Source: Cryptococcus deneoformans JEC21
Lineage: Eukaryota > Basidiomycota > Tremellomycetes > Tremellales > Cryptococcaceae
Assembly (NCBI RefSeq): GCF_000091045.1
Contig: NC_006670.1
Location: 429,501-493,500 of the forward strand
DNA: 64,000 bases
Direction: 5' to 3'
Notes under the pieces: model-generated
Seen by the model: only the letters and a program-made list of their open reading frames with translations
The model's database searches: none
What the model was told of the DNA's origin: nothing
Position numbers and translations under genes: made by a program
Part shown: piece by piece, positions 10,584 through 22,637 of the stretch
Numbering within the stretch: the first letter of the stretch is position 1
Layout of the letters: every line of letters starts with the position of its first letter

Positions 10584-12757
10584 TCAGGCCTGGGCCGCAG
10601 CGAGCTCGTACATATAAGTTCCAAGAAGCTTGGTGCCCTGTAAACATATTCGCATGGTAAGCAAGCCACCGCCTTTAGATGCACAACCGACAAATACTCA
10701 CTCGGATGTAGTTGTCAGTGTCAATCTTCTCGTTGGTGGAATGAGCTCCGTCATCACCCCTTCCGACAGGTAACAACAGGACGTTGAGGTTGAGAATGTT
10801 GGCAAAGTCGAGGGTGACAGGGATAGAACCGCCTTCACGGGTATAGTCGGGCACTTGGCCGTAAACAGACTCGGTAGCCTTGTGCGCCGCTCGATAAGAG
10901 TAGTGCTTTTTTTTGGGTCAGTCTTTATCATCCACTTGCATTGTTTCCAACCGTGCTCACATTGGGGTCAGCCTGAAAGAAAACGATTGTCAGCCTCTTC
11001 ACATTCATCAACACTCGCCGGGGGCACAACTCACAATCCAAGGCTCACCACCGTGAGTGAGATACACCTCCATCTTGTTCTTGGAACCAAGTTTTTTGAA
11101 CTCTTCCTCAACGTACTTGACGACGAGGTCAGTCACACCGGCAACAGTGAGATTGGGTACAAGACGGATGGAGAATTTGCCTAGACACCCCCCACGTCAA
11201 TATGATACAAGTGTAATGGCAACAAGCGGAGGAAAAAGGGTAAGAACGCACCCTTGACACAGCAGGGAATCACAGTCTTGGAACCGGGGGCGGCTATGAC
11301 CATTTAGCAAAAAAAAAAAAGGTCACCAGCTAAACCGCGCGAGTTACTTACAAAAGGCACCTTCAATACCGTGCAAAGACAATGAAGGGTTCCTCATCCT
11401 TCCCATGAGCTACAACCCGTGAGCAAACAATGAACCAAAAAAAAACCGCGTTTCAAAAGAGTCCAAGAAACCCACAGTCGTAACGGTGTCGTCGGAGATG
11501 GTGACCTCACCACCAACAGCGGCATGAATATCTTCCATCTGGAAGTGGATAGCCTCAAACTTGGCTCGCTCATCGTCGGTGACAGGCGCGATGAGGTCCT
11601 TGATACCGGTAACGAGGATCTGGCCGTCGGGAGTGACAAGCTTGGACACTATATATAACACTCGTCAGCTCTCTCTCTGTGTGTCCCAAATTGCTTACTG
11701 AGAGCGATAAGATCCGTCATCGGTTCGTGGACGGTACCGCCAAAGACACCAGAGTGAAGATCCCTGTCAGGCCCAGAAATCTTGATCTCGTAATAGTTGA
11801 TACCTCTGAGACCATAAGTGAGACAGGGGGTCTTGGTGTCAAGCCAGTAATTGTCTATATTCGACAATCTTAGCGCGCGCGCGCGCAACAACGGATAAAA
11901 AGTAAAAACATATATATATACGTACCAGAAATACACATGCAGTCAACACCGGCGAAAAACTTGTTCTTTTCAGATTCAATAAACTTGTCCAGGTTGACAG
12001 AACCATTCTCCTCCATACCCTCAAAACAGACTTTGAGGTTGACAGGAAGCTCGATACCAAGCTTCTTGTGCGCCTCGAGGACGTTCAGCCAGCCCATGAC
12101 TGGACCCTTGTCATCGGTTGAGCCACGGCCGTAAAGTCGGCCACTGCCGTTGGGATCGGGGGTGAGCTCAAAGGGAGGGTAGAGCCAGCCGTCTTCGAGT
12201 AGAGCGGGTTGGACATCGTAGTGGCCATAGACGAGGAGGGTTTTCTAGTGTCACGTCAGTTGATAGTCAGCGACAAAGTCGTACAAAGGAAGGGTTTATA
12301 CACCCGCTGTGCACTATCTATGCCCGGGGCAAAGAGGGGAGGGACATCAAGACATATGAGGGTGACCTTGCCACACACCTTCTTGGGGTCTTGGCCAATC
12401 TGGCCGATGATGACAGGAGGGAGATCAACTTCCTTGCCCTCAAGGGTGTGAGTGCCAATAGCCCGCTTCTCTGCCTTGACACCAAGAGAAGTGAGCTGCT
12501 CGAGGAGGAACTCGCCCATAGCCTCGACATCCTTGACGTAGCTGCCCACAGCTGTTAGCAATGTGCGTCGCGAGTACAAATACGTGTGTGTGTCAGTCCT
12601 CACCTGAGGTTTCCGGAGACACTGTTCACCTGATGTGAGCACTAGAGACTTGACACTTGACCGGGACGTACGAGGGAATGGAGACGGCCTTTGAGAGCCT
12701 GTTGATGTAGTCGTCCTTGTGGTCGTCGACGTACTGGAGGAACTTGGGATCGGCCAT
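10584..12757 (-). CDS. DUG1: Cys-Gly metallodipeptidase Dug1 (M20 family)
   Basis: Cytosolic di-zinc peptidase that cleaves Cys-Gly and other dipeptides in glutathione breakdown. Predicted 476 residues, close to yeast Dug1 (481). Exons (minus): 12757-12672, 12621-12604, 12541-12379, 12244-11926, 11854-11699, 11648-11476, 11409-11352, 11293-11252, 11180-11035, 10972-10961, 10905-10702 and 10637-10584; every junction keeps phase. Metal-site motifs are intact: YGHYDVQPA (His and Asp), STDDKGP (bridging Asp), GMEENGS (Glu pair), ISDNYW (Asp) and the C-terminal [10 protein letters not shown] (His). Exon 2 (18 nt) and exon 10 (12 nt, ADPN) are microexons. The first intron must use the acceptor at 12622, because the one a few bases upstream gives a stop. 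It converges with the phosphatase-fold gene (122 nt apart) and diverges from the RING/RRM gene. Confidence 0.96.
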
Positions 12758-13091
12758 TGCTGTGCTTGTGGGATTTCCTGGGAGAGTGGAAAGCGGAAAA
12801 TATAAAGTAAAAAAAGGATAAGCGGCGGAGAATCAAGGATGGAATAGACGATCACCCATACGGTCACCTCGCGCATCCCATAATAATCAACGGAGCGACG
12901 CCCCACGCGGGTTTCGGTTACTCTCAGGGAAGTCATCTGCACACCGCGTGGCCTCCACCGCCCCGTCGGCCATCCCCGACTTGGGTGACTGGACTCCTGG
13001 CGACTGTCTTCCTCACTGACGAATCCCATCTCCCTTCCTTCTTTCTCTTCCTTCCTTCCAAATCGTTGCGACCTCCCGTCAACCGACTCCA
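12758..13091. promoter_or_regulatory. Shared divergent promoter, DUG1 / RING-RRM gene
   Basis: The 334 bases between the two divergent start codons must hold both promoters. Pyrimidine-rich tracts (for example TTCCTTCTTTCTCTTCC near 13035-13060) precede the plus-strand start, a common feature of fungal promoters. I see no convincing TATA box. Confidence 0.5.
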
Positions 13092-15099
13092 ATGGCCAAC
13101 CCTTTCTCACTCATTAATGCCCCACGGCCAGATGTAGGTGCTCTGCCAACCCAGCCTTTCGACTAACATACATCCTCGTCGTATGCGACTGGGTATAATA
13201 GGACGGCAGCCCACCGCGCCAATCAGGTTCATCCAAATTCGTCATCCTCGGCCCGAACATTGGACAGTACTTTGAAGTATCAAGCTCAGAAGGATCCAGC
13301 TGCAGTTCTTCGCCTTCCACTCCGTCGCATTCGCCTAACCGTCTCAATCATCAACACTCATTTGACACTTCTAAAGGCCGTTCACCCTCTCCGACTGAAT
13401 GTGACGAGATTGACCGGGTAGAATATTCATCTCCAGCCATAGAAATGGAAGCATGCCAAATGTCGGGCTGGGACAGTAGTGTCTCCGAGTTGTCAGAGGG
13501 CGACTCGGAGACAGAGACTTCCATGATTATTACCCCTGATAGAGATATTCGGGATGGTCAAAGTCAGCGCTTGGATATCCGGGATATCGTAAGGTGGAAA
13601 TACACTTTGATAAGCCTTGTTAAACATATGTTTCATAGGCCTTACTTCTCAAACAGACCTCCATCAAATCTGAACATCCGGCTTTGAGACCGAATCGCTT
13701 ATTATCTTGCCGTACAACTTCGAGCCATACGGTGGTACCTCGTGACTTTAATCGTCGCTGTAGCGAATCTTGCTCTGTTACATCGGCCTCAAGCTCTAGT
13801 TTTCATGCCCCTCAGCCGGGAGAGTTGAACCAACATGGAGATACTGTGGCTTGTGAAGCTTGCGGTAGAGGCACGACAATCACTAACGCAAAAAAGATTA
13901 TGCCTTGTCAAGTAAACCTCTTTTGTGCTTTGCTGTTTCCCATTGCTGATTATAATGGTGAAGGATGTCACGTGTGCCTCTTGCTTCTCATCTACCCTCG
14001 GTGCCGTTACAGTAACCCAAAGTCAAGCCAAATGTCCTGTATGTTTCTGCTTAATCGGTACCTTTGAGGCTGTCACTTTGGAAGACATCGTGAAGCTCCA
14101 ACACTGTTCGGAAAAGAGTCCCACGACCACGCTGCCCTCACCATTCGAGCATGGACTTGGAGTCGGACCCGTGGTAATGAGAATCGATAACGTGGCATGG
14201 GCAAGTTAAACATCAAAGATGTAATGAAAGCCAATAGCTAAAGATATCAGGACATCACTCCGGCCATTGTTGAGGCCTTCCTTCCGAGAAATTCGTTATC
14301 TCACCGTACCCTTCAACCAATCCATATTCTCCTTGACAGATTCGACGGGCGTACTAAGGACTACCTGGTACGCCCCCTTTTAAAGTCTGCTGCTGTGCTG
14401 AATACTCGCTTCGAAAACAGTATATCGAAGCCGCGACACCGCAAGCCGCACAAACTATACTCAAGACCTGTCAGAATACTTTCTTGTCCGGAGGAGCGCT
14501 CACTTCGGGAAGGAGACGGCCTGTTACCATCACTCCCGTATCGCATTCGGAGCTCATAGAAGAACTGCGTCCACATTCGGCTCAGGAACTCCATTCGCTA
14601 CTCGCTCTTTGTCAAGCTGCTATAGACTCGAATTCTGGATCCAAACAAAGTACTTCAAAGTATATCAAGTCTCGCCATGGGCCATACTACGCCTTGATGT
14701 CAACAATGAGCAAAATGAATGGGGAGCAAAGTCCCTCTTACTGGGACATGTTCTGTAAGTGGAATTTGAGTATGGTCGTAGAGCTCTTGTGTTAACCAAT
14801 GTGGCTGGTTTCACAAAGACGTCGCCTCTGGTAAGAAGGACTTTTTGGACTTTTCATCAGGTCCATTATGGCATTCGCTGACCACTTGACCGCTGTTCGT
14901 GATGGGGCTAACAGGAGCCATCTCCGCATTAAGTAAAGCAATAACTCGCCAGGCCTACTTTCGTTCCTCACAAGGCTCCCCTGCTCGCTCATATCCCACC
15001 GACGCCATAACTCTTGTCTCTGAGGAAGATCTGCTCGTACGCAATAAATTACTGATGTTGTTCGAGAAGTGTTTTGGTATGATGCCAAGAGCTAATTAA
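13092..15099 (+). CDS. RING-like zinc finger plus RRM RNA-binding protein
   Basis: Predicted 522 residues; not a family I can name. Exons: 13092-13133, 13202-13588, 13657-13911, 13964-14200, 14251-14367, 14421-14754, 14819-14830 and 14915-15099, all in phase. Residues ~205-260 carry a Cys-rich RING-like module: CEACG, MPCQ, CASCF and CPVC. Residues ~297-375 form an RRM-like fold: VMRIDNVAW, then PIHILLDRFDGRTKDYLYIEA, with the RNP segments recognisable though divergent. The intron 14201-14250 starts GCAAGT, a GC-AG intron; without removal the frame stops at once, and with removal the RRM is continuous. Exon 7 is only 12 nt. The acceptor of intron 2 may be 13638 or 13656, differing by six residues. 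Combined RING and RRM suggests a ubiquitin-linked or zinc-stabilised RNA regulator; this is inference. Confidence 0.8.
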
Positions 15100-15321
15100 C
15101 TCAGAGGATCACTATATCATCGGGGTGTACAGGAATTTGTACTTGCATCATAACTGTCGCTAATGTTGTTTAATCTGTTGGACTCTTCGTGTCTACTTCA
15201 CTATCGGAACCTCCTTATCTCGTACCATATTTTTCTCCGTTCTACCGTGTTCTTCACATGTATCTGCATATCAACGTAACATACAATTTCCAAGATACAA
15301 CAGGAATTCAAACAAGAAAAA

Positions 15322-18300
15322 TCAGATCCTCAACCCCGCACCAAACTTCTTTACACAGATAAGGTTTACCTCATCTCTCATTTGTCTCCATATTCTCCAC
15401 CATTCCCTTCCAGCCTCGCTCGCACCCTCGTTTAACCCTTCGTCCTGTGCCCACTTTTCTTTTATGATCATTCTCATCCATCGCAGCACCTCGACGACTT
15501 TCTCAACTCCATCCCCAACCTTGCCCTCGCCATCATTCAAACATTTTTTGAGAAATGCAGCCACTTTAATAGCATCCTTATCTGCCGGCGGACTATCTTC
15601 TCTGGACTCGATCCATAATTCAATAGTCCTGAGCACATCGGGAAGCTCGGTCGAGTTCATGAGAGCGGGTTTGGGCGGCCTGATGATCTTGACACTCTGT
15701 CTCTGCTGCGGCGGGATTGACCGTGATGTGGAGCGGCCTCTGTACGCGCCGACACCTCCCAACTTGACAGGTGAGACACTGGTACTCGTCCCTCTTGATC
15801 TGGATCTATCCCCAGGTTGAAAGAGCGCTTGTCGGCGCCGGGCATTTTCTTCCTCTTGAACAATAACTTCCTTGCGCATGGCCTTCGGAAGGGCTAGCAA
15901 GACATCTGGATCAATTCCAAGTGAGCGAAGGTAGGCTAGAGTATACCCTGGAACAATTTGATCCTCGTCGAGTTCCGCTTTGTTGTCCGATCCCGTACCC
16001 TGCGGGGACGAAGTATTAGTGAGATCGACAATCGTTGACTTTTGGTGTCGAGTTTTGTCAAGTTCGACTTCGACGGTCTTCTCCCGAGCCTTTGACCAAG
16101 CACCGAATAACGGACCCTCGGCCACCATGCCTGCTTTCATCTGAACCTTTGTTTTAGGCCGTAACTGGCGTGCAATGTGGGCAGCCTCATTGGGGCCTCT
16201 GAGCTTAGAGATGGGTTTTTCGGGAGAAGTATCTGCTTGAGGAGAAGGCGGTCGAAGCGAGCGTGGGGACTCAGCTTTGAGAGGAGGGGTAGAAGAAGGA
16301 ATGGAGATGATCTCCAGGGGCGGCGTTCGGGAAGGCTGCACAGCAACTGCTTTCGTGGCATTTGAATTGTTAAGTGCGTGGTCGCGGCAAACTTCAGAAG
16401 CGAGAGAAGGCGGTAAAGCTGCTAAAAATTCGGCATCCAAGCCATCTATTTCTGTATTCTGAGCTTGTGCTGGAAGCCGAGAGGGACCAGCTACAGGTTC
16501 TGTGTCATTTTTTGACTGCTTTGCGAAATTGAGAGTCCTTTGTCCCGTTGGTCTATCAACTTGTCCTCTTTCTGTTCCTTCAGTATCAAGTTTTGTAACC
16601 TGTATACCCACTCCTCTTAATTCAACAGGGTCAATGCTCAAGGACCGCAGAAGTTTTACACCTTCTGTTCCCAAAACTTTCGGGTCATCCGTTGGTCCGC
16701 CGCCAGGAGCAGAAAGAGTAGAAGAGCGGTTATACGTTTCACACCATCCGTGCCCCAAAAACTAGGAATTGCCTGTCAGCAGGCGCAACAACATCTCAAA
16801 CCAGATGTACGCACTTTCGGTGGTTCTACAGGCGCATCTGGATGTCGCTTTAATAATTTAAGGGTGATCTGCCTGCCCTTGACTCCGACATTCTTCATGC
16901 GCTTGGACACTTCGGCTGCCAGATCGTGGACATATTGCTCAGCTTGTACTTGCGTTTGAAATCGTATTCCATACTATCATTCCGTCAGTCCTTACGCAAA
17001 GTCCAAGGGGGAAGGTGAAAGTCTCACATTCATTTCAGCACTAACGCTCTTCCTGACTTTATCCCCTTCTAGCTTCCTCGAGTCTATTCCCCTCAAGTAA
17101 CCCCACAACATCTCACCAGTTTTCTCACCTAGAACACTCTTCCATCTTCCTTTACTTATATCCAATAGTTCGCCAGCCTTTGTTGTTTTAAATGCTGCTT
17201 CCACTTTGGATTTGGTAGAGTACCCAACAGAAGGGAAATCTTCAACTGAAAGGCGATGGACAAAGGAAGGTATGGCTTCTGAAATGAGATGGTAGACACC
17301 AGCAGGCTTCGCATGCCTTGTTGCCAGCTTGGCAAGGAGAATATTATGGGCAATACCGATGCTCACTAAGTTCTGGTTTGAGCCACTTCCTAGTGCTGAG
17401 AACTTACGGGCTTACCTTCGCATCCGTCCGTGACTTCCCTAACATCATCTCTGATCTTTTCTGCCAACTCTACAGCCGGGTCCCTTTCTTCTCTTTTCTG
17501 CCCAACAGCTGTCTCCTGTGGCAACGCCGCTCTTGCCGCCACATGGCTTGTTACATCAATAAGTGCTTCATCAACACTCACAGCCTGAAGTTCGTCGGCA
17601 TAAGCCATCAAAACGGTGTAAAAGGCTAGTGAAAATCTTTTATATGTTTCAAATTCGTATCTGACAAGATGACAGGGTCAGTGGATGAAGAGGCTTTGGG
17701 AAAGAGCACTTACGGCATTGTTTTGAGATCGGGTCCTACCAATTCCCTGGCCCTGCCCAAGCTCATTCCATTTCGAACCCCCTTCTCCCTCGCTTCATAT
17801 GAACAGCTTGCAATTTCAGAAGTACTTCCCACACCTCTTCCTGATGAGTGACACACCACTGTAGGCTTGCCTTTAAGGTGTGGGCGGGTCGCAAGACCAC
17901 ATGAGACAAAAAAGGCATCAAAGTCGACATGAAAGATGACACGGTTGGCGGAATCAGATGGTACTGCAGGAAGAGGAATCGACGGCAAAACGGATTTGGC
18001 GAGGGAATGAACGGCCTGACCGCGCTCTTCGCCCCCTTCAGCAAGCTCCTTCACCGCAGCTTTCGCCAAGGCTTCTTCAGATCTCTTTTGTGCATCCCTG
18101 ACAAGCACCTTTAATTCAGCCTTCCAGGTGGATAGATGATGCAATCTGCTGTTTTGATAATAGCCATCAATGAACCCTCCAGCATTCCCCTGCTCGGCAG
18201 TATTTTGTGCTCGCCACGTATCCGACTGAAGGGCTTTTGCGGCGTGTTCATTGGACTCCTTTTTATAGTAATGCTCCCATGCTCCTTCAGGTTTTTGGAT

Positions 18301-19347
18301 TTTTGGAGATACCGGTGCTGAAAAAGTGGGGGATGGTGGTGGTTGGCCAGGGGAAATAGGAATAGGTGCGTGACGTTGTTTGCGGGGGGTTAAGAGGCGC
18401 TGAAGCTGCATGGGAATGGGCTTGGTGGGTGTGACATTGATCTAGTCCTTTCATCAGTAGATGAATAAGAAGCGGCTCTAGGACGTGCTTACAACTTCTG
18501 ATGGTACGTTACGTGCTGTATCTTCATCCACAGGAGCAGCCAATTTTTTATCTATGGGATCGTTACTTGATTCCTCTATTGGTTCCACGAAATCCTGTCT
18601 GGCTTTGGCTTTTTGGGCAAAGAAACTTTCTAAACCTTTTGCGCCCGCTTCTGACCCTTCACCATCAGGTTGCAGCCTCCATTTCCTCCAGTCCAATAGC
18701 TTGTCCTGCCGACAACTTTCAACCACCCATCCCTCTTTCACCACCTTGTGCCTTTTAAACTCTTCATGCTTCTTCAGGGTCAATACAGGTGCAATAATAT
18801 AGTCGACCATTGTTTTGTTTCTCAAGACTGGGTAGACCGTCCCACCACGTTGAAGCAAGAGCTTTCGCAACTGCTCCATTGAAGGCTGGGTATTCCCGTT
18901 GATATAGAAGGACAATCCCGCGAATATTTGAGGAAGTGTTCCAGAAGCTACTGAGGCCGCAATGCTAGCATTCTGCGCTTGAACTTTGATCTCCTTTTTG
19001 CGCATGTAATCTCCTATATCCCCAAATCTATTGGGTGCATACTCGGGGTTCGCTAAATAAGCCTGTGGATCATCGGGGTCAATGTCCTGGGGATTAGGGA
19101 GAAATGTTAAGCCATGATCCGGTGACTTTGTGGAAGTGCGAGGGCGTTTGGGCAATGGCGAGTCATCCTGTACACGAGAAGAAACCTCTCCTGTATCGGC
19201 TTCGGCCGGCGAAGAGCGAGGATGCTTGTGGTCAACTGGGGGTATAGGGATGTTGGCAGCTTCTGCCCAGAAAGACGGAGATGAGATGGGGAAGGAAGAG
19301 GAAGGATCTGAATCCTTTCCGGCTGGTTTATTCTCTGGTGTAGGCAT
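15322..19347 (-). CDS. REV1: Translesion DNA polymerase REV1
   Basis: Y-family deoxycytidyl transferase that inserts dCMP opposite damaged bases and scaffolds polymerase zeta in the nucleus. Predicted 1254 residues. Exons (minus): 19347-18493, 18441-17714, 17660-17416, 17365-17028, 16973-16815 and 16761-15322; introns 50-54 nt. Domains: BRCT at about 140-230 (IFAGLSFYINGNTQPS, GWVVESC); catalytic core from about 440, with HVDFDAFFVS and AVSVDEALIDVT carrying the metal-binding acidic residues, IASCSYEAREKGVRNGM and SIGIAHNILLAKLATR; little-finger domain before residue 775. Two ubiquitin-binding motifs follow: LDAEFLAALPPSLASEV near 885 and LGIDPDVLLALPKAMRKEV near 1060. The last ~120 residues match the Rev1 C-terminal domain that binds Rev7 and other polymerases. 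All catalytic residues are present. It converges with the RING-RRM gene. Confidence 0.96.
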
Positions 19348-22300
19348 GAGCCATGTTGTGGAGATGATTTGGGAGATAACGATAAGATACGGGATGTGTT
19401 GTAGGAGGACCGTGACGATCGACGAGAAGTGTAATAATGCCCGTTTTATAACGAATAGCAGCGTTTTCTTCCAGCATCATCATATTTAATAGTGACTGGA
19501 GTTGACTGGACTTTCGACCCTCTCCTCCTCCTCGTTGCTCCTTGCTTCGCTCTCAAGTTTCAAGACTGGTTTGAAGTTGTTCCCAAAAGTAGCTTTGAGT
19601 TTGAAGTTCCCAAGGAGGAGCCTTTGATGTGTCTAGGATAGTTGGATCTTGGATGTGCATGATCTCTCGCTATGATCCGACGTGCTTATTGTTCGCAGCA
19701 TGCGGCACGAATAGGATACGTAGATACGTACCTTCGTTTAATTATTAATTTATTATGTCGGTCGTCGTATTTTATTCGCACATACACATTTTTGCACTGT
19801 ACAGAAGATCATATTATCTCTACCAGGCTTCCGTCGGAACGGAATGGATTTTGGGACCGGAAATATATAACCCTCAAGACCCAAGAAGAACACGTCCGTG
19901 TCCTGTCATCCAGCTTCTGGAAGATGGCCTGGAAGGCGTCAAGCGAATAAAAATAAGAGATGGATAGAAGATTCTGCATGCGGTACCTGGCAATCGTGGG
20001 CGAGTCCGAAGAGCGATTCGGGCTTCGACCCAATCATCCGAATCCTCAATTTCCAGAGATTTTAACTTTATTAGATGATGGTGAATGGTGGATAGATTGC
20101 AACGATGCCGAATGCTAATAATCCGAGATCCAGGTCCCAAGACACATGCGTGGAAGTCGGGACTTGAGGAAGATGTGCAGTGATAATGTCTGGCATTGGC
20201 GATTGACAAATTGCCAAGAACGTCGGATGCGTAGCGGCAGTGGCGAAGATCAGAAAGTCCGCATATGCATTTATCATGTAATCCGTCGTCGGTGCATCAT
20301 CATCTCGGCGGGTTTGATCAGGGTATGCGAGACGGGAAAACGGCAGAAAAAACAACGGAAAAACAACTGTTAAAAAGATGCAGTTAAACAGTAAAAGGTA
20401 CCAGCTGTGTACAATTATTTTTAATACATAAGGTCCCGGAGAAAAAATTATAGTAAATAAATTAGTAATTTGAAATGTACTGTTAAAAAAAATCAGGGGT
20501 GATTTCGGCAGCGTCGGTTGGAACAACAATCCTTCTTTCTTGATCCTCGATGCAATCTACTCAATAGGGAAGCTCACGGTGCGATTTTTTTTCTAATCGA
20601 TTTTTATAAAAATCGGCGATTTAGCTGTGAGTGGCCCAGGTGACGTTAATAATTTCAAACCGATTTCTGGACCTCGGAGTTAGGTAAATCTCCGTCTACA
20701 AAGAGATGACCAGAGGTTCAAATCTCCAGAAAAAGCGAGAAGTTCCATGTCATGACATCAGGCAAAAATCGATAGAAAATCGATGTCAAAAGGTCGATTT
20801 TTTTTTAATCGATTTTTTTGTAATTAGGATTATTAACAAAAATCGATCAAAAATCGATGGAAAATCGATGGTTAATTAAGCGCCAAAAATCGACGATTTT
20901 TGGAAAAATCGGCGATTTTCGAAAAAAAATCGCATCGTGAGCTTCCCTAATCATCGTAACCATGCGACATGCGACAAACTAACGATGATGGACGATACTC
21001 TCAGCATTCAATACCTCAGACAACCCCCAATTTATTAGTTGTGTTTAGTCTTTGGGCAGGAGAACTCCATCCCTCATCATCATCAACAGTTTCCAGTTTC
21101 AGCAAGGAGCCAAAAAAGCCGACGCATCGTGGTTTGCCGTTTTTTCGTTGATGGCATACCGCAGGATCGCATTTTTAATCTCTTGCCCACATGTCTCGCG
21201 AGCTTGTACTCAGTATTTGATATGGGTCAGGATCAAGCGAAGAAAACGAATAATAAGATAACTGGTTGTCACTAGTTAGTTGCTAAAATTAGAATTTGTG
21301 CCTGAGGATGAGCGTTAACCATATGAAGTGTTGGAGAAGAAATGAAGATTTCCAGCAGTTTGTTAAAGATGAACAGAAGGACGACTTGTGCAGTATGTTG
21401 CTTCTACTACCGTTAACTGGGACTCCTTCTGGACGACAGTCATGGTGGAGAATCTGAACAACAGAACAGTCAATTGTTCAACTGCAACACTTCCTTCCTT
21501 CATAGTAACCCGCAGACGATACTAGTAGCTAATGCTATCCAATAGCCGGCAGATTGCATAGAGGTAAAATAGCACCATAGACACAGAAAGAATCTTCTCA
21601 ACAGCGTTTAGACGACCGATTGTTTAGAAGAGGAGTAGTGATGGTTATTAGTGGTTAATGTGCAGTAAAAGCCAGAAGATTAGCGTCATCTTCCACGATC
21701 GCAATACACATATACAGCAAACAACATAACGTAACATGGGTCATAATTGGACAAATAAGCGATGAGCAGGGCATGTGCAGTGTGGACATGACTACGGAGG
21801 CAGCAGTAAGACGGACGCAAAGAGACAAAAGCAGCAGTTTGCTTTTTTTATTTCAGGAACAAAATACCGGATTTTCGACGTGCCTTAGATTGAGTTTGTG
21901 TTATCGTCTTTTGTCTTTTGTTCTCGGTTTCATTCTGTCTTTCCACCCTTCGGCTTCCTCCCATCTTGCTTCACTTCCGCCCTATGCTCCATATAATATC
22001 CCTTGCCCGTGCCTCGCATGCACTTTCCGTACGTTGTCGATCTCTCTTATGCGCGTCACCTTACCTTAAACTCACTCGCCCTGGTGGCCGTGTTCTAGTA
22101 GTATAAAAAGGCTATGGATCTGCCTTCCAACAGCTGAAACAAATGCTTCCGTGCACTGATACTTGTCCACACGGTCCGAGCGTATTTGCTTGCTGCTGTC
22201 ACAGGAATAAAAGGCTGGAGGCTGACGGCTACCATCACCCCCATTAATTAATCATCCAGAAAACCATCTGCATACATCTTGATTTGATTTCTCGTCACCT

Positions 22301-22637
22301 TTACACCCAACCTTACCGACTTGCTCTACAATAGCATCCCGCATTCTACCGTCTTCAATCTTCACTCCTTTGCCCCTTCGCCTACGACGGCGAATCGCGA
22401 GCTCGTGACCCGTGAGTAGCGAGTACTTCACTTCTGGAAGTGACGGGCCCCCGCTCGACGTTCGACAGGTCCTTTGGCCGCGTCCTTCAACGGCTGAGTG
22501 TCGGTGCCGCATGGGGCCGCACACTGTGTATCTACATATATTTCATGCTGATTCTTGTCCCATCTTCCATTGCAGACCCCCTTTTTCGTCGTCACTTCAA
22601 CCATCTTTTTCCCATCGTCCACCTTATCTCATTCACC
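19348..22637. other. 3.3-kb divergent intergenic region, REV1 / GPA2
   Basis: Long for this gene-dense window. It holds the promoters of both genes and a MITE-like element (20567-20947, listed separately). Pyrimidine-rich sequence from about 21900 to 22630 looks like a promoter and 5' leader of GPA2, with possible leader introns. No open frame here has intron-consistent extension or a motif I recognise. Confidence 0.6.
20567..20947. mobile_element. MITE-like element, 381 bp, TA target duplication
   Basis: The two ends are inverted copies: GGGAAGCTCACGGTGCGATT at the left matches the reverse complement of the right end with one mismatch over at least 26 bases, and both arms run on into poly-T/poly-A. 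Each end is flanked by TA (20565-20566 and 20948-20949), as for Tc1/mariner-type insertions. The interior holds about a dozen copies of AAAATCGAT-like words in both orientations, so much of the element could fold back on itself. No coding capacity for a transposase is present, so it would be non-autonomous. It sits between REV1 and GPA2, roughly 1.2 kb from the REV1 start and 1.7 kb from the GPA2 start. Family membership cannot be decided here. Confidence 0.85.

Noticed and set aside
12245..12378. Coding continuation through the 134-nt DUG1 intron
   Set aside because: Read-through meets a stop and breaks the conserved join to [10 protein letters not shown]; the intron is simply longer than average.
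15072..15104. Possible last intron in the RING-RRM gene (GTATGATG...CTCAG)
   Set aside because: Only about 29 nt, below the smallest credible intron here; the frame ends normally at 15099.
20071..20529. 152-codon minus-strand open frame with hydrophobic start
   Set aside because: Lies in AT-rich intergenic sequence, has no intron signals, no motif and odd composition; chance is more likely.
20700..20740. B-box-like GGTTCAAATC inside the MITE
   Set aside because: No cloverleaf can be drawn around it; the element is explained by its inverted repeats.
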